Of a stretch of DNA of 64,000 nt, positions 38,215 to 46,900 are shown one piece after another. Location: contig DATEKH010000210.1 of NCBI GenBank assembly GCA_035277525.1, positions 1-64,000 on the forward strand, written 5' to 3'. The position numbers and the translations under genes are program-made. The stretch comes from CAIKMD01 sp035277525. Its GTDB lineage: Bacteria; Pseudomonadota; Alphaproteobacteria; ATCC43930; CGMCC-115725. Each line of letters opens with the position of its first letter. The first letter of the stretch is position 1. The notes under the pieces are model-generated. The model was given only the letters and a program-made list of their open reading frames with translations. It searched no databases and was not told the origin of the DNA.

Positions 38215-38796
38215 TCAGTGCTGAGAGGAGGAGGGCGGCGCGCTCTGCGGCTGCGCCGGCGGCGCGGACGATGCCGGCGGCGCGTTTGCCGCCGGGCTGG
38301 TCCAGGCCTTGAAATCGGCCTCGGAGATGATCGGCAGCTTCTTGACGAACGCGGCGATGCTCCAGATTTCCTGGTCGTCCGCGCCGATGCGGCCAAAGCT
38401 CGGCATGCCCGTCATGTTGATGCCGTTCTTCACCACCCAGAAAATTTCAGCGACGTCGGTGTCGTTGGCGATGTCCTTAAGGTCGGGCGGGTCGGGCCGC
38501 AGACCTTCGGAGAATTTCGCCCATTTGACGCCGGGCGCCCCGTGGCAATTGGCGCAACCCCGCTCGAGGAAGGCGCGTGCGCCGGCTTGCACGACCGCGG
38601 GCGAGTCGAGCGTCGAAGGAGGCTTTTCCTTGGCATGGCGGTCGATCGACGCGTCGCGGACATGGCCGATCGCCCAGGCGACGATGCTCGGATCCGGCTC
38701 GACCGCCGAGATGCTATAGAACCCGCCGAAGAAATAGACCGCCGCGGCAATCGCCGCGACGATCGCGAGGAAGCCGATCACCGCCAAAGATCGCAT
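38215..38796 (-). CDS. Membrane-anchored c-type cytochrome
   Basis: A 193-residue monohaem cytochrome c. An uncleaved signal-anchor helix (residues about 5-25) is followed by the haem site CANCH (Cys81, Cys84, His85), with Met131 in GMPSF as the likely sixth ligand. The tail is rich in Pro, Ala and Ser and probably disordered. It would carry electrons in the periplasm, perhaps for a dehydrogenase encoded nearby. It is the last gene of the minus-strand catabolic run, 29 bp after the RidA gene. Confidence 0.88.
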   Translation of the reverse strand: MRSLAVIGFLAIVAAIAAAVYFFGGFYSISAVEPDPSIVAWAIGHVRDASIDRHAKEKPPSTLDSPAVVQAGARAFLERGCANCHGAPGVKWAKFSEGLRPDPPDLKDIANDTDVAEIFWVVKNGINMTGMPSFGRIGADDQEIWSIAAFVKKLPIISEADFKAWTSPAANAPPASSAPPAQPQSAPPSSSQH

Positions 38797-38825
38797 CGAA
38801 TTCTCCTTAAATCAGTTCCGCCGCC

Positions 38826-39224
38826 TCAAGCCTGAGTGATTGCGATCAAATCGATCTCGATGAGGAAATCGGGATGCGACAGCCGCGTCACGCCGATCAT
38901 CGTGCTGGTGGGCGGATGCGCAGCGTTTTCTGGACGTTTCACCTCGCGCAAGGCTTTCTGCAGCGCATCGACATCGAGGGTGAAGACCCGGCGCACCACG
39001 ACATCGTCCCAGGTCGCGCCGGCGGCTTTCAGCTGGATCGTCAGCCCCTCGATCACGCGCTCGTACTGCTTCTTGTAGTCGCCCTTGGCGACGGGCTTGT
39101 AGTTGTCGTCGGACGGCGTTTGCCCGGCGATGAAGATCATCTTGCACGGCCCCTTCACCGTGACGACGCGCGTATAGGCGGGATGCTTGTATAGCTCCGG
39201 CGGGTTGATGAACTGCTTCTCCAT
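38826..39224 (-). CDS. RidA/YjgF family protein (enamine/imine deaminase-like)
   Basis: A 132-residue RidA-superfamily protein. MIFIAGQTPSDDNYKPVAKG, IQLKAAGATWDDVVVRRVFT and STMIGVTRLSHPDFLIEID match the family; the catalytic arginine of the RidA subgroup (usually in an RVF/SR context near residue 105) is not clearly in place, so it may belong to an Rid1-7 branch. Rid proteins hydrolyse reactive enamines and imines, and one branch includes 2-aminomuconate deaminase. It lies between an amidohydrolase/cupin pair and a cytochrome gene in the same orientation, consistent with a catabolic function. Confidence 0.85.
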   Translation of the reverse strand: MEKQFINPPELYKHPAYTRVVTVKGPCKMIFIAGQTPSDDNYKPVAKGDYKKQYERVIEGLTIQLKAAGATWDDVVVRRVFTLDVDALQKALREVKRPENAAHPPTSTMIGVTRLSHPDFLIEIDLIAITQA

Positions 39225-39275
39225 TCCTTCCTCCTTCTGTCAAGCTTCTGTCAACGATTCCGCAAGCGCGCCTGC

Positions 39276-39797
39276 CTAGCGCGGGCTCTCCATTCCGGCA
39301 ATGGCGTGGCCGATGCCCAAAGGCTGTGCGTCGATGAGCACGAAGGCGACGCGCGCCGGCTCGGCGCTGCGGTTGACCCAGGCGTGATTGGTGCCGCGCT
39401 GGATCAGGATGTCCCCGGCTGTGAGCTTCACGCTTGACTGGTCCATATCCATCTCGATCTCACCCGCGAGCACGATGACATAATCGATGGTCTCGGTGCG
39501 GTGCATGGCGCCGGGCCGACCCGGCGGAAAATCGATCACGCAGAAGCGTGTTCCCTTGGGCGGTGGCGCAGTACCGAGGATGCGCGCGCCCATATCCTCG
39601 ATCGCCTCGCCGACGCCGATATCGATCGGCATGGTATCGCTCGACCACACGAGGGTCGAAACCGAGCCGTGGCCGCCGGACTTGGCGTTGCTCGCATAAT
39701 CTTCCCACAGCACCTTCGCGGCACCTCTCTCGTCGTGCCCGGTGATAACGCGGCGGATGGGCGAGAAGGGCGGTTTCGTTTCGGCCATGGCGCTCAC
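39276..39797 (-). CDS. Single-domain cupin protein
   Basis: A 173-residue protein (170 if the ATG at 39788 is used; the GTG at 39797 overlaps the stop of the upstream gene by four bases and is therefore preferred). The C-terminal half is one cupin: PGRPGAMHRTETIDYVIVLAG, VKLTAGDILIQRGTNHAW. One histidine of motif 1 and one of motif 2 are present, with Glu between. Relatives are annotated only as cupins and often neighbour amidohydrolase or decarboxylase genes. A metal-dependent dioxygenase or isomerase role is possible but unproven. Confidence 0.75.
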   Translation of the reverse strand: MSAMAETKPPFSPIRRVITGHDERGAAKVLWEDYASNAKSGGHGSVSTLVWSSDTMPIDIGVGEAIEDMGARILGTAPPPKGTRFCVIDFPPGRPGAMHRTETIDYVIVLAGEIEMDMDQSSVKLTAGDILIQRGTNHAWVNRSAEPARVAFVLIDAQPLGIGHAIAGMESPR

Positions 39798-40750
39798 GCG
39801 AATTTTGGGAAGAGCCGCGCGGCATTGCCGCGCTCGATGGCCGCGAGTTGGTCGGGCGTCAGGTCGAGCTCCCGCAGCTGCTTGGCGAAAGTGTCCGCGC
39901 CCCAGAACGGATAATCCGATCCGAGAAGAATCTGCGTCAACGGCGCAAGGCTCAGCAGCGCGCCCATGGCCGTGGGATTGGTGACGCTCGCGATGTCGTA
40001 ATAAAGCTTGCGGAATTCGTGAATCGCGCCCTTGGGATTGCGTCGCGCCGCCTCGCGCGCAAAAGGCCGCGTCAGCGAGCCGGCGATGCGGCCCGCCAGC
40101 ATCGGCAAGATGCCGCCGCCATGCGAGAAAATGAACCGGATATCGGAGCAGCGCGTGAAGGTGCCGCTATAGAGCAGATCGACGATGCAGCGCGTCGTAT
40201 CGGTCGGGAATTCGATCGTCGCGGTCGAGATGCCGGGCACGAGATGCGTGCAGCAGGTGGGCGCGGTGGGGTGGAAATACACGACGCTCTTGCGCCGGTT
40301 GAGCTCATCGAAAATCGGCGCGTAGCGCGGATTGCCCGGCCAGGTATCGCCATAGGAGGTCAAAAGTCCGATGCCGTCGAGATTCAACACATCGAGCGCG
40401 TATTCGATCTCCCTGAGGCTGCCCTCGACATCGGGGAAAGGCAGGGCCGCGAACATGCCAAAGCGGCCCTTGTGATCGCGGCACATTTGCGCGCCATAGT
40501 CGTTGACCACGCGTGCAAGGCGCTTGGCCTGCTCGGCGTTCCCGAACCACACGCCGGGCGAGGAGACCGAAATGATCGCGGTCGCCGTTCCCGCTGCGTC
40601 CATTGCCTCGATCGCAGCGCCAGGGCTCCAAGCCAATTGCTGCTCGACCGGGATGGCCTGCGCATCGGCAAGGATGCGCTCGCGCTCCTCGGCGAGCCAG
40701 GAGGGAGGTAGAATGTGGTGATGCGTGTCGATGCGATGCGGAGCGGGCAT
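39794..40750 (-). CDS. Amidohydrolase-family protein (ACMSD/resorcylate decarboxylase type), first copy
   Basis: A 318-residue TIM-barrel metalloenzyme. The metal site is visible as RIDTHHHILPP at the N-terminus, FHPT in the middle, SHGGG near residue 220 and the final aspartate in LLGSDYPFWGADTF. This is the amidohydrolase_2 group containing ACMS decarboxylase, gamma-resorcylate decarboxylase and 5-carboxyvanillate decarboxylase, enzymes that remove CO2 from aromatic or muconate acids. It overlaps the cupin gene downstream. A paralogue with the same layout is at 53796-54758. Confidence 0.85.
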   Translation of the reverse strand: MPAPHRIDTHHHILPPSWLAEERERILADAQAIPVEQQLAWSPGAAIEAMDAAGTATAIISVSSPGVWFGNAEQAKRLARVVNDYGAQMCRDHKGRFGMFAALPFPDVEGSLREIEYALDVLNLDGIGLLTSYGDTWPGNPRYAPIFDELNRRKSVVYFHPTAPTCCTHLVPGISTATIEFPTDTTRCIVDLLYSGTFTRCSDIRFIFSHGGGILPMLAGRIAGSLTRPFAREAARRNPKGAIHEFRKLYYDIASVTNPTAMGALLSLAPLTQILLGSDYPFWGADTFAKQLRELDLTPDQLAAIERGNAARLFPKFA

Positions 40751-40771
40751 GCTTTTCTCCCGTTGGTCTTA

Positions 40772-42403
40772 TCAAGTACCGCGCACGATGAAATCGGCGG
40801 CGCGCTCGGCGATCATGATCGAGGGCGCGTTGGTGTTGCCGCGCGTGATCTTCGGCATGATCGAGGCATCGGCGACGCGGATGCCGGCAAAGCCGCGCAG
40901 CCTCAGCTTGGTGTCGACCACCGCGCCGGGATCGCTGCCCATGCGGCAGGTCGAGGTCGGGTGGAACACGGTCTTGGCCGTGGCGCGGATATGCTCTTCG
41001 AGCGGCGCGTCTTCATCGGGCGTCGCCTCGCCCGGTAGGATTTCTTCGGCGACGAGCTTGGCGAGCGAGGGCGATTTCAAGATTCGGCGCGCGAAGCGCA
41101 CGCCGCGCAGGAGGCAGGCCATGTCCTCGGGGTCGGCGAGATAGTTGCCCTTGAAGACCAGCAGCGCCGCCGGGTCGCGCGAGCGCAGCCGAACCTCGCC
41201 GCGCGAGCGGCATTCGAGCAGATTGGGCTGCACCGTCACGCCATGGACCTGCGGCGTCTTTTGCGCGGTCTCGCCACGGATCAAGGGCATGAAGTGGAAC
41301 TGCACATCGGGCCGGCCGTCGCCGTCGAGATCGAAGAAGCCGCCGCTCTCGACGATGTTCGAGGTGAGAAGGCCGGTGCGGAAAAGCATCCATTCGAGGA
41401 AATGCTTGAGGCCCTTCAATCCCTTCTCGTGACCCAGCAGCCCGATGGGCTGCTTGAGCCGGCCCCACACCGGCGCCGAGATATGATCTTGGAAATTGGC
41501 GCCGACTTCCGCCGCGTCGCCGATCACCTCGATGCCATGCTCTTTCAGATGCGCGGCCGGGCCGATGCCCGACAGCATCAAGATCTTGGGCGAGCCGAAG
41601 GCGCCCGCGCTTAGCACGATCTCGGCCTTGGCGCGCGCCTCGATCTCCGCTCCGCCGTTCGAGCGATAGGCAACGCCGGTCGCGCGGTTTCCCTCGAAAA
41701 TAATACGCGCAACCAGCGCGTCATGCTTCACGGCCAGGTTGGGGCGCCGCATCGCGCCGCTGTCGCGCAGGTAATAGCGCGCGGTGCTGCCGCGCTCGCC
41801 GCCCTGCTGCGTCACTTGATAAAACCCGACGCCGTCCTGGGTCGCACCGTTGAAATCGTGGTTATAGGGAATGTCGTGATTGAGGAAGGCGCTGGTTTCC
41901 TGCGTCGCGCGCAGGCACGCCTCGCTCAGCGGATGGCGATGCGGCATGTCGGTCACCTTGAGCGGTCCCTCGGTGCCGTGATAGGGGCCGGCGAGCCGCG
42001 CATTGCCCTCGCATTTGCGGAACCAGGGCAGCACGTCGTCATAGCCCCAGCCGCTGCAGCCGAGATCGCGCCAATCGTCGTAATCCTCGCGCTGGCCGCG
42101 GATATAGACGCCGCCATTGATCGAGCTGCCGCCGCCAAGCATGCGGCCTTGCGGCACGACCAGGCTTCGTCCCTTGGCATGCGGCTCGGGCTCGGTCTTG
42201 AAGACGAAGCTGCGCTTTGTGCCCAGCAGCTTGAAGGTGCCGACCGGCATTCGCACCCAGACGGTATTGTCGCTCGGGCCTTCTTCGAGCAGGAGAACGC
42301 GCGTTTGCGGTTTCTCGCTTAGCCGCGACGCCAGCACGCAGCCAGCCGAGCCGCCGCCGACGATGATGTAATCGAACTCTTCGGCCGCCGCCGCGACTTT
42401 CAT
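40772..42403 (-). CDS. GMC-family FAD oxidoreductase (choline dehydrogenase-like)
   Basis: A 543-residue flavoprotein. The ADP-binding motif FDYIIVGGGSAGCVLASRL starts at about residue 10, followed by GRMLGGGSSINGGVYIRGQ, and the C-terminal active-site region reads HPTSTCRMGSDPGAVVDTKL with the catalytic His, and RGNTNAPSIMIAERAADFI. GMC enzymes oxidise alcohols, including choline, polyethylene glycol, aryl and alkyl alcohols. The ATG overlaps the stop of the esterase gene by four bases. Which alcohol it uses is not readable. Confidence 0.9.
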   Translation of the reverse strand: MKVAAAAEEFDYIIVGGGSAGCVLASRLSEKPQTRVLLLEEGPSDNTVWVRMPVGTFKLLGTKRSFVFKTEPEPHAKGRSLVVPQGRMLGGGSSINGGVYIRGQREDYDDWRDLGCSGWGYDDVLPWFRKCEGNARLAGPYHGTEGPLKVTDMPHRHPLSEACLRATQETSAFLNHDIPYNHDFNGATQDGVGFYQVTQQGGERGSTARYYLRDSGAMRRPNLAVKHDALVARIIFEGNRATGVAYRSNGGAEIEARAKAEIVLSAGAFGSPKILMLSGIGPAAHLKEHGIEVIGDAAEVGANFQDHISAPVWGRLKQPIGLLGHEKGLKGLKHFLEWMLFRTGLLTSNIVESGGFFDLDGDGRPDVQFHFMPLIRGETAQKTPQVHGVTVQPNLLECRSRGEVRLRSRDPAALLVFKGNYLADPEDMACLLRGVRFARRILKSPSLAKLVAEEILPGEATPDEDAPLEEHIRATAKTVFHPTSTCRMGSDPGAVVDTKLRLRGFAGIRVADASIMPKITRGNTNAPSIMIAERAADFIVRGT

Positions 42404-43338
42404 GGCGCCTTGCCGATGGTCGCGTCCATCGCCGTGGCGATATCGCCCATCGCGCGTTGCGCGACATCGAGCATGTTCTGCATGCGGATGAAGCCGTGGG
42501 TCACGCCCTGATAGCGCTTGATCCAAACCTTGAGGCCGGCCGCGGCGAGCCGCTTGCCATAGGTCTCGGCCTCATCGCGCAGCACGTCATATTCCGCGGT
42601 CTGGATGAGGGCGGGCGGCAGCCCCTTCAAGTCGCGCGCGCGCAACGGCGAGATCAGCGGATCGGCGCGCTTCGCCTTGTCGCCTTGAAGATAGTGGTCG
42701 TAGAACCAGCCCATATCCGGCCCGGTCAGCACATAGCCCGAGCCGAAAGCCTTGTAGGATTGCGTCTCCATGTCGCAATCGCAGACCGGGTACATCATGA
42801 TCTGCAGCGCGATCTTGGGCCCGCCCTTGTCGCGCGCGAGCATGGCGCACACGGTCGCGAGATTGCCGCCGGCGCTGTCGCCCGCGATCACAACGGGCAC
42901 ACGCAGCTTCACCGCTTCCTTGGCGCTCCAGAGAAGCGCGTCGTAGCAATCCTCGAGCGGCGCGGGGTAGGGATGCTCGGGAGCGAGGCGATAATCGACA
43001 AGAACCACGCCAGCGCTGGTCTTCTCGACCATGAAGCGCGCGATGATCTCGCTCTCGTCGATGCCGCCGGTCACCCAGCCGCCGCCATGATAGAACACGA
43101 CCAGCGCGCGGGGCGCCGTCTTCGGCAGCAAGACGCGGCCGCGAATCTTGCCGGCGCGCGTCGCGATCTCGACATTATCGACCTTGCCGACCGCCGGTCC
43201 TTCGCCGAACAGCGCCGTGCGCGCGGCCATGAATTGGCGCGCCTCTCGCGGCGTCGTTTGCGCGATTCCCTTCCACCCCGACGCCGTCATCCCGTCGAGC
43301 ATTTTTTGGACGACCGGATGCAGCGGCATCGTTGTCAA
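42400..43338 (-). CDS. Alpha/beta hydrolase of the HSL (hormone-sensitive lipase) esterase family
   Basis: A 312-residue esterase. The oxyanion-hole motif VVFYHGGGWVTGG, the nucleophile elbow IAGDSAGGNLA, the acid region EYDVLRDEAETYG and the catalytic His in GVTHGF are all present and ordered as in HSL-type carboxylesterases. There is no signal peptide, so it is cytoplasmic. It is coupled by overlap to the GMC oxidoreductase gene: an ester may be cleaved and the resulting alcohol oxidised. The 172-bp gap upstream contains a palindromic repeat, so transcription from the next gene may be reduced here. Confidence 0.9.
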   Translation of the reverse strand: MTTMPLHPVVQKMLDGMTASGWKGIAQTTPREARQFMAARTALFGEGPAVGKVDNVEIATRAGKIRGRVLLPKTAPRALVVFYHGGGWVTGGIDESEIIARFMVEKTSAGVVLVDYRLAPEHPYPAPLEDCYDALLWSAKEAVKLRVPVVIAGDSAGGNLATVCAMLARDKGGPKIALQIMMYPVCDCDMETQSYKAFGSGYVLTGPDMGWFYDHYLQGDKAKRADPLISPLRARDLKGLPPALIQTAEYDVLRDEAETYGKRLAAAGLKVWIKRYQGVTHGFIRMQNMLDVAQRAMGDIATAMDATIGKAP

Positions 43339-43366
43339 TGCCTCCCGGCAATATTTTTCCCTCCTC

Positions 43367-43476
43367 CCTTGAGGGGGAGGGTCAGGGAGGGGCGTGTGGC
43401 TGTTTCGATGTGCTTCAGAGTCCCCCCACCCAGCAACGCTGCCGCGTTGCTGACCTCCCCCTCAAGGGGGGAGGTG
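43367..43476. repeat. Palindromic intergenic repeat (CTCCCCCTTGAGG type)
   Basis: The left arm (CTCCTCCCTTGAGGGGGAGG near 43370-43390) and the right arm (CTCCCCCTCAAGGGGGGAGG near 43455-43475) are each self-complementary and also complementary to one another. Between them is a second small palindrome (AGCAACGCTGCCGCGTTGCT). This is the mobile-looking REP-type element common in alphaproteobacterial intergenic DNA. It lies between two co-directional hydrolase genes. Confidence 0.75.
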
Positions 43477-43510
43477 AAAGCGAAAGCACGTGCCATCAAG
43501 ACACACCGTC

Positions 43511-44299
43511 CTATTTCGCCAGGAATCGCTCGATCAGCGCGATCACCTCATCGGTCCGCTCATAGGGCAGCATATGTCCCGCGCCGCGAATGACCGCGGT
43601 CTGGACATGGCGCAGCCCGCGCGCGAAATCCTCGGCATAGCGCGGCGAAATGAAATTGTCCTCGGCACCGAAGACGGCGAGGGTCTTGGCCGAAATCCGC
43701 GGCAGCCGCTTGCGCAAGCCGCGATCCGGGATGGGCCAGACGAATTTCGTCACCGCGGTGAGGCTCTGCGCCACGGCAATGATGCGCTCGGCGAGGTTGT
43801 CGGGCCCCGCCTCGTTGGAGCGCCGCGCCTGCAGCGCCTCGCGCGCAGCCTGGTCGTGCCAGAGGAATTTCTCGACTTCGGTGAAGGGCTCGGCGAACAC
43901 GTCGCGGCCGGGATAGGCGTCGTTCCACAATCCCACGGGCGCCAGGAGCACAAGCTCCTTGGCGCGGCGCGGGAAATGCGCGGCGATTTCGGCGGCGATC
44001 ATTGCGCCGAAGGAATGGCCAATGATGGCCACGCCCTCGAGGCCGAGATGATCGAGCAGATCGTCATAATCGAGCGCCAATTCATGGATGTTGCCGATCT
44101 CGTCGAGTTCGGCGAGATCGTTGAAGCCCGGCGCCAGCGGCGCGATGATGCGGTGATTGCGCTCCAAGGCGGCCAGCACGGGGTCGCCCGCCGGGATGCC
44201 GTTGATCCCATGGAGCCAGAACAGCGCCGGCCCGGAGCCGCCGCCATGAACCCGCCACACGCGGCCGTTCTTCAGCCGGATCGTCTCGGCGTTGAGCAT
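43511..44299 (-). CDS. Alpha/beta hydrolase (C-C bond hydrolase-like)
   Basis: A 262-residue hydrolase with PALFWLHGINGIPAGDPVL (oxyanion), the nucleophile elbow VAIIGHSFGAMIAAE, FGAEDNFISP for the acid and IRGAGHMLPYERTDEVIALI for the histidine. The layout resembles meta-cleavage product hydrolases and related 3-oxoadipate enol-lactonase types; it could equally be an esterase. The gene starts seven bases after the luciferase-like monooxygenase gene, so the pair likely acts on the same substrate. Confidence 0.85.
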   Translation of the reverse strand: MLNAETIRLKNGRVWRVHGGGSGPALFWLHGINGIPAGDPVLAALERNHRIIAPLAPGFNDLAELDEIGNIHELALDYDDLLDHLGLEGVAIIGHSFGAMIAAEIAAHFPRRAKELVLLAPVGLWNDAYPGRDVFAEPFTEVEKFLWHDQAAREALQARRSNEAGPDNLAERIIAVAQSLTAVTKFVWPIPDRGLRKRLPRISAKTLAVFGAEDNFISPRYAEDFARGLRHVQTAVIRGAGHMLPYERTDEVIALIERFLAK

Positions 44300-44306
44300 C
44301 GGCGCC

Positions 44307-45545
44307 TCACACCACGGCAGTGAGCGGCGCGGGCTCGGCCATATGCTCGAGCGTGCCCGTCGGCCACCATTTGTCCTCGTATTCGCTGAATTTGTTCCGG
44401 AGCTTCGGAATGACTTCCTTCGCGAACCGCGTGGTGTTGTACATCGTCACTTCTTTCGACATGTTGCCGTACTGGCACAGCACCATCAAATGCCCGACAT
44501 GCATCTTGTCGGCCAAAGTGGTGAGCTGCTGCACCACGCTTTCGGGGCTTCCGGCCACGACGTAGCCGCGCGTGATCATCTCTTTCCAGGTAAGGCCCTC
44601 GACATCCTGGCGCCGCGTCGAGCGCGCGATCATGCTCTCGATCCCGGCGCGCATGGTCGGGATCGAGGTGTAGCCCGGCGGGTTGCCGAAACCCGGATAG
44701 GTGTGAAGGCAGCGCGAGTAGAAATAGGTCGCGGGACCGGAATAGAGCCGCTCGGCCTCGGCGTCGTTCTCGGCGCAGGCAATGAATTGCAGGAAGCCGC
44801 AGCGATAGGGATTGCGGTCCTTGCCTTTCTTCTCGACGGTGGCCCAGAAACCGTCATTGACCTTCTGACCGGCAATGTAGCCGAAATAGGAAAGATTGGC
44901 GTAGAGGAAATCGTTGTCGACGCACCAATCCCAGGTCTCGACGCTGCCGCCGCCCGGGATCCACACCGGCGGATGCGGCTTCTGAATCGGCCGCGGCCAA
45001 ACATTCACGTAGCGCAGCTGGGTGTATTTGCCGTTGAAAGCGAAGGGCTCGGGCTCGGCCCAGGCGCGCAGCACGAGCTTCACGCCCTCGTAATATTTGT
45101 CGCGCAAGGTCGCGGGCGATTTGCCATAGGCATAGACCGTGTCCATTGGCGTGCCGACAGGAAAGCCGGCGACGAGCCGCCCACCCGAGAGGCAATCGAG
45201 CATCGCCATTTCTTCGGCGACGCGGGTCGGAGGATCGTAAAGCGCCACCGAATTGCCCATCACCACGAGCTTGGCCTTGGAGGTGCGGCGCGCTAGCGCA
45301 GCGGCGATGAGATTGGGCGATGGCATCAGCCCATAGGCGTTCTGGTGATGCTCGTTGACGCAAATGCCATCGAAGCCGACGCTCTCGGCGTATTCGAGCT
45401 CGTCGAGATACTCGTTATAGGCGCGGTGGCCCACTTTCGGATCGAACAGCTTCGAGGGAACATCCACCCAGACCGAGCGATAGGCGTCCTTGAAGTCCTC
45501 CGGCAGCTCCGGATAGGGCATCAAATGGAACCAATGGAACTTCAT
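44307..45545 (-). CDS. LLM-class flavin-dependent monooxygenase
   Basis: A 412-residue member of the bacterial luciferase-like family: a TIM barrel with FDGICVNEHHQNAYGLMPSP near residue 60, LDCLSGGRLVAGFPVGTP and VWIPGGGSVETWDW. These enzymes use FMNH2 from a separate reductase to oxygenate organic compounds. GGGGAG lies shortly before the ATG at 45545; the frame is open further upstream without homology. It is the first gene of the minus-strand run and is divergent from a ring-cleavage cupin gene; the 118-bp gap between them must carry promoters in both directions. No flavin reductase gene is visible nearby. Confidence 0.88.
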   Translation of the reverse strand: MKFHWFHLMPYPELPEDFKDAYRSVWVDVPSKLFDPKVGHRAYNEYLDELEYAESVGFDGICVNEHHQNAYGLMPSPNLIAAALARRTSKAKLVVMGNSVALYDPPTRVAEEMAMLDCLSGGRLVAGFPVGTPMDTVYAYGKSPATLRDKYYEGVKLVLRAWAEPEPFAFNGKYTQLRYVNVWPRPIQKPHPPVWIPGGGSVETWDWCVDNDFLYANLSYFGYIAGQKVNDGFWATVEKKGKDRNPYRCGFLQFIACAENDAEAERLYSGPATYFYSRCLHTYPGFGNPPGYTSIPTMRAGIESMIARSTRRQDVEGLTWKEMITRGYVVAGSPESVVQQLTTLADKMHVGHLMVLCQYGNMSKEVTMYNTTRFAKEVIPKLRNKFSEYEDKWWPTGTLEHMAEPAPLTAVV

Positions 45546-45663
45546 GGCGTCTCCCCTGGGATTTTGCGCGGCTGCGGCCGCCATCATGGCATTAATGCAG
45601 GACCGGCTAAAGGGCTTCGTTGCCGCATCGCGCGGCGCTATGCTCGGTCGAGGAGGAACCGCC

Positions 45664-46878
45664 ATGGCTCTGACCGACGCCGATCAAAAGCCCAAGGTGC
45701 TGCCGCAAAACGCGCGCGAGGCGATGGAAAAGCTCAACGCCGAAGCGGGTTCGCTCAATATTTGGTTGCGCACCCAGGCGAATGCGCCGGCGCAGCGTCC
45801 CTGGTTCCGCGACACCGAGCTGGACGTCGCCGGTCAGATCGCGGGTGGCCGCGTCGGCACGGCACAGATGAAGGCGCGAGCCCATCGCTGGCGCTGGAAG
45901 GAGATCTCGCCCTATCTCGACCGCATCGCCGAGATTGCGAAGAACGCCGACGTGCCGCCGATCGAGTTCGCCGACCGCCAGCAATTCCTGCTGACCAATC
46001 CCGGCATGGGCGGCCGGCTTCAGGTCACGAGCACGCTCCGCTGCGCGATCTCGATCTACAATCCGGGCGATGTCGCGCCGGTCCATGTGCATGCGCCCAA
46101 TGCCAGCCGCACGATCCTCTCAGCCAAGGGCGGCTATACGACAATCGAGGGCGAGCGCTGCATCGCCGAGCGCGGCGATCTGATCCTGACGCCCAACGGC
46201 ACCTGGCACGATCACGGCAATGACGACGCCGCACCCGTGGTCTGGGCCGACATTCTCGATTTCCCGCTGCTCGAAATGCTCGATTGCAACTGGCTCGACG
46301 ATAAGTTCCAGGGCGAGATGATGAGCAACGCGCGCGCCCAGGCGCCGAAGCTCCGGCCCGGCTACTCGCATGATCTCTATGGCGTCGGCGGCGTGACGCC
46401 GGCCTTCGTCTCGCCCCGGCGCGGCTTCGGCCACGACACCACGCCGATGTTCCATTATCGCGGTGCCGAGGTGCGGCGCGCGCTCGCGGCGCTGCGCCGC
46501 GAGACGGGCGATCCCTATGAGGGCGTCGCCTTGCGCTTCGTCAATCCCGCGACTGGCGCTTCGGTGTTTCCGACGCTCGACTATTCGGCGCAGATGCTGC
46601 GCCCCGGCGAGGAGACTCGCTGGAAGCGCGAGACCTCGAACATCTTCTATATCGTGCTCGAGGGCGAAGGCGTCACTGAGGTCGCCGGCAAGCGCTTCGA
46701 TTGGCAGAAGAACGACATCATCGTCGTCCCCAATTTCCTGTGGCGGCGCCACCTCAACACCGGCACGGAGGACGCAGTGCTTTACGCGGTCTCCGATATG
46801 CCGCTCTTTCAAAAGATCGGCCAATACCGCGCCCAGGGCCGCAAACCGGATGGGAGCATCGAGCAGCTGGTCGTGTAA
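45664..46878 (+). CDS. Gentisate 1,2-dioxygenase-like double-cupin protein
   Basis: A 404-residue protein with two cupin domains. The N-terminal domain has the iron-site pattern PVHVHAPNASRTIL and TWHDHG, with RGDLILTPNGTW between. The C-terminal domain has EGEGVTEVAGKRFDWQKNDI and IIVVPNFLWRRH. This matches gentisate, salicylate and 1-hydroxy-2-naphthoate dioxygenases, which use Fe(II) and O2 to open the ring between carboxyl- and hydroxyl-bearing carbons. AGGAGG precedes the ATG by about nine bases. A PqqC-like gene follows after 22 bp. It shares its architecture with the truncated protein at the window start, but the two are clearly diverged. Confidence 0.85.
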   Translation: MALTDADQKPKVLPQNAREAMEKLNAEAGSLNIWLRTQANAPAQRPWFRDTELDVAGQIAGGRVGTAQMKARAHRWRWKEISPYLDRIAEIAKNADVPPIEFADRQQFLLTNPGMGGRLQVTSTLRCAISIYNPGDVAPVHVHAPNASRTILSAKGGYTTIEGERCIAERGDLILTPNGTWHDHGNDDAAPVVWADILDFPLLEMLDCNWLDDKFQGEMMSNARAQAPKLRPGYSHDLYGVGGVTPAFVSPRRGFGHDTTPMFHYRGAEVRRALAALRRETGDPYEGVALRFVNPATGASVFPTLDYSAQMLRPGEETRWKRETSNIFYIVLEGEGVTEVAGKRFDWQKNDIIVVPNFLWRRHLNTGTEDAVLYAVSDMPLFQKIGQYRAQGRKPDGSIEQLVV

Positions 46879-46900
46879 TTTCAATCAAGGGAGGAGCGAT

